Below are positions 10,900-20,290 of a stretch of DNA of 64,000 bases, piece by piece. How positions within the stretch are numbered: position 1 is the first letter of the stretch; each line of letters starts with the position of its first letter. The notes under the pieces were generated by a model, which ran no database searches, had not been told where the DNA came from, and saw only the letters and a list, made by a program, of their open reading frames with translations. A program made the position numbers and the translations under genes. Source of the stretch: Procambarus clarkii (Eukaryota > Arthropoda > Malacostraca > Decapoda > Cambaridae); contig NC_091209.1 in the NCBI RefSeq assembly GCF_040958095.1, forward strand, positions 3,533,232 to 3,597,231, written 5' to 3'.

Positions 10900-12123
10900 T
10901 AGATAATAATGGTCCTTTGTACCTAGATATTTATGATCATTCGTTTACCGAATATTTCAATGCCAAATACATAAGAAACTTCTTGATTTTGCATTGGAAT
11001 AATTCTTACATATTCTGGCCTAACCTAGCTATCAGCCAATATTTATCATAGCTATATATCTAAGTAAACAAATAGTTTGCAGTGGCTTAAGCCACCATAT
11101 CCATTAACTAGTAAGCATTCATAACAAACTGATACTGTTTTGTGTTAAGAAACCTCAGTACTTAATTATATCAGTGTCAAAGACACAACTGCATCTTAAT
11201 CATAAATATCAATTATCTACCTCATTGTGGTAACATTACATATATATTTAAGTGTATTATCTAGTATTATCTCTAATCTACTGATTTTCAGAGCTGCTCA
11301 TTACATAATATTCTTTAAAAAAGTGTTATCACTGTAAGAGCATTCATTACAATCTAACCATAATATACTGTACATACCCTATAACAGGTAAAACCAGTAG
11401 GCATTCTACTGTATTTTATCAATCAATTATTATGGTAACAGATTTTGTAATAACTTTGCAAAAATAGTGCCATTTACTATTTTTAAAAAATTATTACAAG
11501 ATTTACCAACTTGGTGCATTCGTGCATTCGGGTCACAAATCAAATTATTACAATACTTTTGATAATTGAACACCTGCTACAACCAGATTCCAGGGAGGAA
11601 ATGAAGGACGATCTTTGGAATCATTACCTAAGTAGACAGGAAAGCTCATTTATCAAAATACATTAACATCAACATATTCATCAGAAAAAAGAGAAAAATC
11701 TCGGAATCTCCGAAACTCGGAAAAGGTCAAAATGACTAACAGTATTCCACCAGCAGCTGAAACAGAAAAGAAAAGGACACAAAGTGTCTAAAAAAATCAC
11801 TTGAATCTACAGCCTACAGACCATTTAAATCAGGTGATAGACAAATGTCATCATCACTTGGCTACAATAGTCTACAATTGGGGATTAAGACCAATCTTAA
11901 TCTCACATCACAATCTGAAAGGCTAACAACACATTGACAATGTCAATACAAATATTATCATCCATCTAAGATAACTATCTTAATCCAAGAATATAGTCTT
12001 GATCACCTAATCTCATGCTTTCACTGGAGTGAAAGCAGCCTCAGAAAATCTGAAGTTAATCAAGCATCTCAAAGAGACTTACTTAATAGAAAAGGCAAAG
12101 CCGAGAAAAAAAGCAAAAGCAAA
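10900..12123 (+). other. BEL/Pao leader, possible degraded start of gag
   Basis: About 1.2 kb between primer site and gag-pro ORF. A short ATG frame at 11732 (MTNSIPPAAETEKKRTQSV) stops after 19 codons. The adjacent frame is open from about 11762 to a TGA at 11935, and the gag-pro frame is open from 11938 onward, upstream of its first ATG at 12124. I do not recognise a usual BEL Gag N-terminal domain. Either Gag is divergent here or its start is broken by a -1 shift and a stop. Confidence 0.45.
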
Positions 12124-13449
12124 ATGCTTCATCACATCATGAATAATGTAGATACACATTATTACAGATACAATTCATCCTTTAAGGAAATCCTTGGAGG
12201 AGTACAAGTGTTACATGCTTGTATGACCTACTTGCATGTAATTACTTACCTACAAGTTTTACATACTTGTAACAACATCTTATCACAAAGCCAAATCTTT
12301 GATGGACTTCGAGCTTACGTACAAAGATTACGAAGCCGAGGAAAACTTAGATCTCAAGAAAAAATCCCCAAAGGTGAATCCACGGACAAAAATAAAAATG
12401 TCCAGAATGGCAGTCAAAAATCAAGGCAACAAAATTCCTCTTCTGCAAAGTGGAAACAGAATAATGTTGGCTCTTATGCTATATCCCCCACAGTTAACAG
12501 AACTGTAGGAAACCAAGCTCCTAAGACAGATAAGACAAAAGGAGCTACAAGTGCCCCAAAATGTTTATTCTGTCAAGAAGCACATACCATTTATCAATGC
12601 ACAGTTTATGAAGGCCGTGCCAGTCGAATCGATCGACTGAAATCTCTGAACAGGTGCATCCGTTGTTTACGGAAGCACAATACAAGTGAGTGTAACACTC
12701 CATTGCAAAACTGCCAATATTGTCATAAAAGTGTTCATCACACAGCACTCTGTAGTGATATTAACACTCAATCCAGATCACAGACTTCCAATAATCAACC
12801 TACATCTCAGGCAAAGCCCAAAGATGATAATACCACAACAGCCGTACAATTCTGTACAGTAATGAGCAATGTCAACGACTTGGATACAGAAATTGTTACA
12901 ACAGCCATATTGCCTACTGCACAGCTAGAACTATGCAATCAAGGAATTTGTATTCCAACTAGAGGCTTTTTTGATCAAGGGTCACAGAAAACCTTTATCA
13001 GTAAAAAGATGGCAGAAGATTTACAACTTAAATCTTCAAAGCAAGTATCTACATCTATATCAGGGTTTTTTACTAATTCTGGTCGTAGAACCTTTCCAGT
13101 AGTAAAACTCAATGTCTGTCTAGGTACATCCCAAAGGACAGTAGAAGCCATAGTAGTTGATAAAATTCCTACTGAAATGGAAGTGACTGGTCTGACAGCC
13201 ACAATTAAATTCCTAAAAGAAAAAGGAATCCAATTAGCAGATCCTCTACTTGATTCTGACTACATAGGGGATATCGGAATCCTGATTGGAGCTGACTACT
13301 ATCATCGATTCATTCTGGGATCAGAAGAATCTATGGGTATGAATATACTCAAATCAGCAGGAGGCATATTGATGACAGGACCTATACTAGATCTTGAACC
13401 TTCAACTCCTGAAAAATCACATCATACAGAAACTGTAATAGTGGCATGA
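12124..13449 (+). CDS. BEL/Pao Gag (C-terminal part) and aspartic protease
   Basis: A 441-residue frame. Residues about 140-220 hold the nucleocapsid-like zinc-binding cluster (CLFCQEAHTIYQC, RCIRCLRKHNTSEC, CQYCHKSVHHTALC), which packages element RNA. Residues about 255-420 are a retropepsin-like protease of the Pao type (peptidase A17): the active site reads FDQGSQKTFI, D-Q-G instead of the commoner D-S-G, and ILIGADYYHRF lies downstream. The ATG may not be the true start because the frame stays open upstream to 11938. It ends in UGA, followed by CUAG, and pol continues in the same frame. Confidence 0.8.
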   Translation: MLHHIMNNVDTHYYRYNSSFKEILGGVQVLHACMTYLHVITYLQVLHTCNNILSQSQIFDGLRAYVQRLRSRGKLRSQEKIPKGESTDKNKNVQNGSQKSRQQNSSSAKWKQNNVGSYAISPTVNRTVGNQAPKTDKTKGATSAPKCLFCQEAHTIYQCTVYEGRASRIDRLKSLNRCIRCLRKHNTSECNTPLQNCQYCHKSVHHTALCSDINTQSRSQTSNNQPTSQAKPKDDNTTTAVQFCTVMSNVNDLDTEIVTTAILPTAQLELCNQGICIPTRGFFDQGSQKTFISKKMAEDLQLKSSKQVSTSISGFFTNSGRRTFPVVKLNVCLGTSQRTVEAIVVDKIPTEMEVTGLTATIKFLKEKGIQLADPLLDSDYIGDIGILIGADYYHRFILGSEESMGMNILKSAGGILMTGPILDLEPSTPEKSHHTETVIVA

Positions 13450-13453
13450 CTAG
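13447..13453 (+). promoter_or_regulatory. In-frame UGA CUAG: candidate stop-codon readthrough site
   Basis: The Gag-protease frame ends GTG GCA TGA CTA GGC. The next codons stay open in the same frame through the whole pol. UGA followed by CUAG is the best known leaky-stop context in animal mRNAs. Readthrough would make a Gag-Pol fusion without a frameshift. The motif is seen directly; its use is inferred. Confidence 0.65.
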
Positions 13454-13485
13454 GCAAAGAACAGTCACCACTTAAAATCCCCCAC

Positions 13486-16400
13486 ATGATTGATGATGGA
13501 TTAGAATCTGTACATCAATTGTGGGAACTTGATGCCATAGGAATAATTCCTGAACAACCAAGTCCTGATGATGTCTGTGCATACAATCAATACTTAGAAA
13601 CTGTACAGTACCATGATGGACAGTACTGGGTAAGGCTACCATGGAAAATCAACCATAAAACCTTACCTACCAATTATCACATGGCTTATAGTCAATTTAA
13701 ATCGCAACTAGCAAAGCTAAGAAAAAGGCCTGAGCATTTAAAACTCTATCATGAGATTATTGCTCAACAATTAAAGAATAAATTCATCGAAGTCGTGAAA
13801 CATGACAATAAGCAAACAGGCCATTTTTTACCTCACATGGCTGTAATGAGAGAATCAAAAACGACTCCTTTACGGATAGTTTTTAATTGTAGCTCTAAAT
13901 CTGGACCCCAAGGAACCAGTCTAAATGATTGTTTGCAAACAGGTCCAAGTCTAACTCAGAAATTGTATGACATACTGTTGAAGTTTAGACTTAACAAATA
14001 TGCGTATTCAGCAGATATAAGTAAGGCCTTTCTAAGAGTTGGCTTACAAGAAGAAGATAGAGACTTCACTAAGTTTCTATGGGTAGAGAACCCAGAAGAT
14101 ATCAATAGTCCTCTAGTGACTTTCAGATTCTCATCAGTTCTTTTTGGGGCGACAAGTAGTCCATTTCTGTTGCAAGCAACTCTAGATACTCATCTGAAGA
14201 AATCATCAAGTCCCTGTAAGACTGAAATCAGTCAAAATCTATATGTAGATAATTTTCAAGGGACAGTTAACAGTACTACTGAACTGTTACAATTATATCA
14301 AGAGGCCAACAAGGAGCTACAAGGTGCCAACATGCCACTACAATCTTGGGCCTCTAATAATGCAACATTGAATAATCAAATAGCAAGAGATTACCCTGAA
14401 TATCACGTACCAGAATCACAAAAGGTGTTAGGTATGGATTGGGATTTAATCTCGGACACAATATCGATCAAATCCGTGCCAGTAAATTACAACATCACTA
14501 CAAAAAGGGATTTGCTTTCACAAGTTAGCAAAGTATTCGACCCACTTGGTCTACTAAATCCTTTGACTATCAAGTGGCGTTTATTGGTGCAACAAGCATG
14601 GAAAGCTAAGGTTGGTTGGGATGATCCACTACCAATCCAGTTACAAAAAGCTTGGATGGAAGTGGCTCAAAAACAAACTTTAGTTGAAAAGATAATCTTT
14701 CCGAGACACATAGTCGAGGAAAATGAGGAAGTATCACTACATGTATTCGCAGACTCGTCAGCCAAAGCTTTTGGAGCTTGTGCTTACTTAGTGACTTCTA
14801 ATCAATCATATCTTATCACCTCTAAGGCCAGAGTCGCTCCATTAAAAAAGAGGACTTTGCCTCAGATGGAACTAACAGCACTGCTAACTGGAACACGCTT
14901 AGCAGTGCATATCAAACAAGTCTTGTCTACCATGAACATCAAAGATGTCATTATATGGTCTGACAATGAAGCTGTCTTACAATGGGTACGAAACGACAAC
15001 TGTCCAACTCCATATGTAAAAAATCGAGTCTCGGAAATTAAAGAAATTTCCGCAGGCTTTCAATTGTTGCATGTACCAACGAAGGATAATCCAGCTGATC
15101 TCTTATCAAGAGGTATGACATTTAAACAATTCGCAAAGGCAGATATTTGGTTTCATGGGCCTCGATGGTTAGTGAATGGTAGTTGGCCTGAACAAAAGCC
15201 ACACGTCATTACGACACAAACCATAACTACCACCAGGCAGCAAGCTCAAATATCAGTCTTGGATTGTACTCGTTACTCCTCGCTCATCAAATTAATCAAT
15301 GTAACACAGAACGTGTTTCATTATCTCAGGAAAAAAGGTATAAAATACACTTTTCCAGATGCACTTCTCTATTGGGTAAGACAAGCCCAGAGAGAAACTT
15401 ATGGGAATAACTATGAAAATCTTCCGCATAAGTTAAAACACAATCTCGGTCTGTGGATAGACCAAGAAAATCACAACATTCTGCGTTGTGGAGGGAGACT
15501 TAAACACGCAGATATCAATCTAGATACCGTGCATCCATGGCTTTTACCAAAAAATCATTGGATCACAAGGTTGATTGTGTTGCATACACATCAACAAATC
15601 ATCAAACATGGAGGAGTGTTAGACACACTCACACAAATCAGACAGCAGTACTGGATTCCTCAGGGAAGACAGTCAGTCAAATCAATCTTGAAGAATTGCA
15701 TGATATGCCGAAGGTACGATGCAAGAACTTGCTCTTATCCAGGGCCACCACCCCTACCAAAGGAACGAGTGGTCCAACTACAACCTTTCGAAACGACAGG
15801 AGTAGATTATACAGGAGCAATATATCTAACAGGGACTGCAGATAAGCAACCTATCAAGGCATACATCTGTCTGTTCACCTGTGCTACCACCAGGGCAGTA
15901 CATCTAGAGGTAACACCCGATATGACTGCTCAATCATTTATTCAAGCTTTCCGCAGATTCGCAGCACGCCGATCATACCCTAAGCTGATGATTTCAGATA
16001 ACGGAGCAAACTTGGTAGCTGGAGAAGCATGTCTACGGGAAATCTGTTCCCATCCTGCAGTTACTTCCACACTGGAACAGCGTCATTGCAGATGGAAATT
16101 TATCCCTCCGAGAGCCCCATGGCACGGAGGATTTTATGAACGGTTAATAGGAACTGTAAAAAGATCCTTGAGAAAATCTCTACACCGTCAGAAAATCAAT
16201 CTTCAAGAACTCCAGACAGTAATCACGGAAATAGAATCAAGGGTGAATAACCGGCCGTTGACTTACTTGTCTGAGGATCCTACTCAACATGAGCCATTAA
16301 GTCCTGCCCACCTAATGTATGGAAGACTTCTGTCTCCAGTACCATCTCTAGTGGATGATGAGATCAGAGATCCCTCATATGTGGGTCAGAGCGAGTTGGT

Positions 16401-16848
16401 TCAGGGGTATAAGCATCTGTCCAGCATAATCCAAAAATGGAATGATGTTTGGACAAAAGAATATCTTACATCTCTACGAGAACATCACTATGGGGCTAAT
16501 GTCCCACATAATATATCTAATCTCCAACCTGGCGATATTGTCTTGGTAGACAGTGATGGCCCTAGGGCTGACTGGCCATTAGGTAAAGTTGTCTCAGTCC
16601 ATCCAGATAGTCAGGGGATTTTGAGAATAGTCAAAATCCTGTCTAAAGGAACAACTTCCCTGAAGACATTGGACAAACTCATCCACATGGAATCAGTGAG
16701 CCAGCTGCAGTTAGATCCTGAGAGACCTCAAGACACTCTAACTCCACAAGACCCACAGACTCCTAACAGACACAATCGTCCACAACGGACAGCAGCAGAA
16801 AAGTGCAAGCAAAATTTGCACTTGTATTATCAATCCAATGGAGAGTAA
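13486..16848 (+). CDS. BEL/Pao Pol: reverse transcriptase, RNase H, integrase
   Basis: An 1120-residue uninterrupted frame that is in phase with gag-pro (open from 13450; first ATG at 13486). RT: ADISKAF with the first catalytic Asp near residue 177, and the second motif reads LYVDNFQG near 252-258, YVDN where most RTs have YVDD. RNase H about 418-560: FADSSAKAFG, MELTALLTG, WSDNEAVL and DNPADLLSRG. Integrase: zinc finger about 699-745 (H, H, CMIC), then the DDE core with Asp in GVDYTG (about 773), Asp in SDNGANL (about 838) and Glu in FYERLIG (about 885). A C-terminal module (GDIVLVDSD) typical of the family follows. All integrase catalytic residues are present. Complete for the family apart from YVDN. 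Confidence 0.93.
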   Translation: MIDDGLESVHQLWELDAIGIIPEQPSPDDVCAYNQYLETVQYHDGQYWVRLPWKINHKTLPTNYHMAYSQFKSQLAKLRKRPEHLKLYHEIIAQQLKNKFIEVVKHDNKQTGHFLPHMAVMRESKTTPLRIVFNCSSKSGPQGTSLNDCLQTGPSLTQKLYDILLKFRLNKYAYSADISKAFLRVGLQEEDRDFTKFLWVENPEDINSPLVTFRFSSVLFGATSSPFLLQATLDTHLKKSSSPCKTEISQNLYVDNFQGTVNSTTELLQLYQEANKELQGANMPLQSWASNNATLNNQIARDYPEYHVPESQKVLGMDWDLISDTISIKSVPVNYNITTKRDLLSQVSKVFDPLGLLNPLTIKWRLLVQQAWKAKVGWDDPLPIQLQKAWMEVAQKQTLVEKIIFPRHIVEENEEVSLHVFADSSAKAFGACAYLVTSNQSYLITSKARVAPLKKRTLPQMELTALLTGTRLAVHIKQVLSTMNIKDVIIWSDNEAVLQWVRNDNCPTPYVKNRVSEIKEISAGFQLLHVPTKDNPADLLSRGMTFKQFAKADIWFHGPRWLVNGSWPEQKPHVITTQTITTTRQQAQISVLDCTRYSSLIKLINVTQNVFHYLRKKGIKYTFPDALLYWVRQAQRETYGNNYENLPHKLKHNLGLWIDQENHNILRCGGRLKHADINLDTVHPWLLPKNHWITRLIVLHTHQQIIKHGGVLDTLTQIRQQYWIPQGRQSVKSILKNCMICRRYDARTCSYPGPPPLPKERVVQLQPFETTGVDYTGAIYLTGTADKQPIKAYICLFTCATTRAVHLEVTPDMTAQSFIQAFRRFAARRSYPKLMISDNGANLVAGEACLREICSHPAVTSTLEQRHCRWKFIPPRAPWHGGFYERLIGTVKRSLRKSLHRQKINLQELQTVITEIESRVNNRPLTYLSEDPTQHEPLSPAHLMYGRLLSPVPSLVDDEIRDPSYVGQSELVQGYKHLSSIIQKWNDVWTKEYLTSLREHHYGANVPHNISNLQPGDIVLVDSDGPRADWPLGKVVSVHPDSQGILRIVKILSKGTTSLKTLDKLIHMESVSQLQLDPERPQDTLTPQDPQTPNRHNRPQRTAAEKCKQNLHLYYQSNGE

Positions 16849-16908
16849 ATAAATACATATGGTTACTATTGTCCTAAGTATTGGACTCTGTGCCAGTTCT
16901 CTCCCTCT

Positions 16909-16914
16909 GGAAGA
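16909..16914 (+). promoter_or_regulatory. Short polypurine tract before BEL/Pao 3' LTR
   Basis: GGAAGA directly precedes the TGTGGG start of the 3' LTR, where plus-strand priming would occur. It is short for a polypurine tract, so the call rests mainly on position. Confidence 0.5.
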
Positions 16915-18606
16915 TGTGGGAAAATTTTACCCACCATATCTAATAATCATCTAAGAAATGTATAATTTCTATATCATATCAAAATCATATCTAAATCGTA
17001 TCAAAATCAAATTAGAATCATGAAAGATTCATTATATAGCTTGATCCTGGATGACAATGGCACCATGAACACGTACGCAACAGGGGCCCTTTTGATGCCT
17101 ACGTGACTTTGTACATGATCTTTCAAGGATCCAGAAGCTTCTAGAAGGACTTCTTAATTAAAAAACTATTGGAACATTGATTCAACATCCGGTAGGATTA
17201 AAAATCGAATCCTTAATAAGATCCAGTGGTACTTTCAAATACTACTTATAATCTTTAAATCTTATATCTAATTATATTATAATCACATCTTATCTTAATC
17301 ATAAGTCTAGACTGTAAAAATAATCAATCAATATTCATAGAAGGCTACCGTGCTCAGAGAGCATGGCAGGGCGATGGGGGGAGTGAAGCGCCCACCAACA
17401 AGCCCAGCGGACTCCGCGTTTGTTTACAATTGAGTGAACAAGTGACTGATCCTTAGCGAACATTACCAGCTCAAGGACACCTTATCTAATATTTTTTATC
17501 GCCAGTGAATACTCTCTAGAACTGGGGGAGTACCTGGACAATATCTACAAGGAAAATCCTAGAACATTCACATAAAATAGAGTGTATAGTGGAGATCAGT
17601 GACACGGTTTCCTCCACCTTCATTCATAAACTTTTATCTCGAATCATTCTTCTGCAACTGCAGGATAATCACGTAGCAACGCTACCAGATCATCATACAG
17701 CAACGCTGTAGCAAAATATCGTGCCTAAACTCAACAAGAGAGAGTTAATCAGTCTGGCAAACTTGTCAGACAGGCACCCCGACTGGCAGAGAAGTATATT
17801 GAAGGTTATTTGGTATATGATTGGCCAATTGTATGCTTGTGTAGCTTTAATATCCTATAAATCTGTCTGTTGGTTAAAAAGCGAGGCTAAGCCTCACATT
17901 TCAGTAAGTTTATTAAAATTGTAGTGTAGCTGTGAATCTTATCCAAGCACTGAACCTCATGAGTGTCCATTCTGTCAGAAAAGAATTCAGCCTCAATAAG
18001 TAAAAACCTCACAAGTGTCCACAGTCTTGGAAGAGATTCAGTCAAGCTAACTGTATAAATTGAATATGTCTGCATATATATTTGAATATATAAATTAAGT
18101 TATCAATTGCTTACTTAGTTAATTTTTAAGTTATCATATAAGTTCATTTAATTGAATATAATTTCTAGTACTAAGTTAATAGTATTAAGACTACATTTAA
18201 GGTCATTTATTTATACTTTTACAATTTAATTTGTTGTTTATAGTATAAGAACATATTGGCTGTTAAGTTATGGTGCTAGGTTAGACTATGTATGTTTAAA
18301 TCCCTGATTTAAACAGAGCCAGTGTTCAGTCAGATAACTGAATTTATCAAATCTTATCCTTGTATAAAATACAAGCTGATGTGAGATCCCTGTCTACAGG
18401 TGGATTGGAACTTCTATCAACTAAGTCATTCACCCCACCTGTCCCTTACAGCCCACAGTTTGTCATTAGGAAAAGAGGAATTAGGATTTACAACCCTAGC
18501 TAGAGATTTTAGTTGAATTAATTTGCAGACAGTAAATTTTTAATTTAGTTCAGTACAAGTCCCTGGTAGTCTCCTCTTATATCAATCCCAGCAGGTTTTT
18601 CCCACA
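16915..18606 (+). repeat. BEL/Pao 3' LTR
   Basis: 1692 bp, the same length as the 5' LTR and identical wherever I compared the two. It ends TTTTTCCCACA, then AGGTA (the target duplication), after which gypsy integrase resumes. Confidence 0.95.
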
Positions 18607-18965
18607 AGGTAAACCTAATATCTCTATTCCCAGGGCTCCGTTGACTCCTATCCCAGTGCCTTCGGAACCTTTCCACAGGCTCATTATAGACTATGTTGGT
18701 CCTTTACCCCGGACCAGTTCTGGCAACGCCTATATACTAGCTATCCTGTGTCCTACCACCAGATTCCCCATAGCAGTTCCCGTAAAGAACATTACGGCTG
18801 CTACTATGGTGAAACAACTATTGAAGATCTTCACCCAGTATGGATTTCCAAGAGAGGTTCAAAGTGACTGTGGCACCAACTTCACCAGTGATCTCTTCAA
18901 GAAGACGCTGGAAGAGTTCAACATCACTCAGGTATTGTCCAGCCCCTATCATCCTGCTTCACAGG
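18607..18965 (+). pseudogene. gypsy integrase catalytic core, first part
   Basis: Continues the integrase from 9189. It shows PFHRLIIDYVGPLPRTSSG with the first catalytic Asp, PTTRFPIAVPVKNITAATMV and REVQSDCGTNFTSDLF with the second Asp, ending VLSSPYHPASQ. The frame is then cut by a solo LTR whose target duplication ACAGG lies at 18961-18965. It resumes at 20291. Confidence 0.85.
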
Positions 18966-20285
18966 TGTTACGACCCTGGGTTCCTCAGTGGAAACCAGAG
19001 GTCAAAATTGAGCTAAATAAACTACCTTTTAGTAGAGGGATGCATGGCGAGGTGCATATCTTCCCTGCCAGATGTAAGACTATTCTTGTTTCTCAAAGAG
19101 CATTTAAAGACTGAGCTTGGGGTTGATTATTAAATAATAAAATAGGCACCAACTATGTTTACTAATACTTTCTAATCATTTGTAAAGTAAACCTGAGTAA
19201 ACTTGGGATAGGAATGCTGTACGATTAGTTGAGTAGTCTGCTGGCAGCGAGTGAACTGAGGGAGGGGAGTGGAGACGCTCAGCCTTCTCTGGGTGGCGTT
19301 CGTGGGGATCAAGACTTTTCTGAGCTGCTCTGCACTCCTCTACCTTTCCTCTTACTTATTTCCCTTACCATTAAGTTAAGTCCTGTGTTTTTTAAGTGTG
19401 CCTACTCTGGGTTTGTAAGATTGGTGGAGACCTTGGGGTTGAATTTGCCAGTGTTTTGGGTACCCATTAGTGTTGTGTTGTGTTACAACCCGTTCTCGCA
19501 AATTTAACAAGTCAATATTGACTTATTAAATATGTGCATAGGTGACATACTTAACATAATAGATACCCTTAAAAAGATTCATAGAAAACACCGACCTTAC
19601 CTAACCTACTTAGTATGTTAAGATAAGCATCTTATTGCTTCGTAATTACAATTATTACCTAACCTATAATAGGTATAGGTTAAGTAATATTTGTAATTAC
19701 GAAGCAATAAGATGCTTATCTTAAGATACTAACAAGGTTAGGTAAGGTCGGTGTTTTCTATGAATCTTTTTAAGGGTATCTATTATGTTTAGTATATCAC
19801 CTATGCACGTAGTTAATAAGTCAATATTGACTTTACGAATTTGCGAGAACGGGTTGTGTGTTAAGGTACCACGTGGGCTCACTACCCCCTAAGCTGCCCA
19901 AGCTTCAAGTGCTTCACTAGTAGTACTTTACCCTAGCTTGTTCTCAGTGTAAACCTTGTATCCTGTTTATGTGGACCAAGGCTTTTAACGTAAGATAGTG
20001 TGGTAAAGTAATTATTATTATTGTTATTGGTGTGAATGTATATGGGGGGTTGTTAAGGGGTTAATAAATAAGTAAGTTAGTAAAGGAGTATCCATTCTTC
20101 CTGTGTAGGAGATCTATGATCAACCTATAGACTAACATTGTGTTGCCAATTAATATTCACTGTGGATATTTTACTTGGGGGCCGGGCCTTTTAGATCTCC
20201 CATATTCGATAACTCTCAATGCTAACTACTGACCCTACATCCATTTATACTAGATCCCCCATAGTACAGACTCCCATTTTTAACA
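18966..20285 (+). mobile_element. Solo LTR inserted in gypsy integrase
   Basis: It begins TGTTACGACC and ends TTTTTAACA (TG...CA ends with an inverted TGTTA/TAACA). It is flanked by the 5-bp duplication ACAGG at 18961-18965 and 20286-20290. It has no coding content. A second copy in reverse at 23986-24974 shares the ends and most of the body, supporting a distinct LTR family. It contains a 371-bp palindromic MITE, which explains most of the length difference. Confidence 0.85.
19486..19856. mobile_element. Palindromic (foldback) MITE inside the solo LTR
   Basis: A 371-bp near-perfect palindrome. The outer ends are CAACCCGTTCTCGC and GCGAGAACGGGTTG; the arms continue about 180 bases to a centre near 19670. 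It is flanked by the 7-bp direct repeat TGTGTTA (19479-19485 and 19857-19863). The reverse copy of the host LTR at 23986-24974 lacks it. No coding capacity. Long TIRs with a 7-bp duplication suggest a DNA transposon derivative, but I cannot assign the superfamily. Confidence 0.8.
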
Positions 20286-20290
20286 ACAGG

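Larger units (their letters stand above)
9190..18606 (+). mobile_element. Complete BEL/Pao LTR retrotransposon
   Basis: A full-length element bounded by two 1692-bp direct LTRs that begin TGTGGGAAAA and end TTTTTCCCACA, with a 5-bp target duplication AGGTA at 9185-9189 and 18607-18611. Internal parts in order are a candidate primer-binding site, a 1.2-kb leader, gag-protease, an in-frame UGA, and pol with RT, RNase H and integrase. No insertions or deletions separate the LTRs, and I saw no mismatch by eye, so it inserted recently. Its target, the gypsy integrase zinc finger, was already decayed. Confidence 0.95.
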
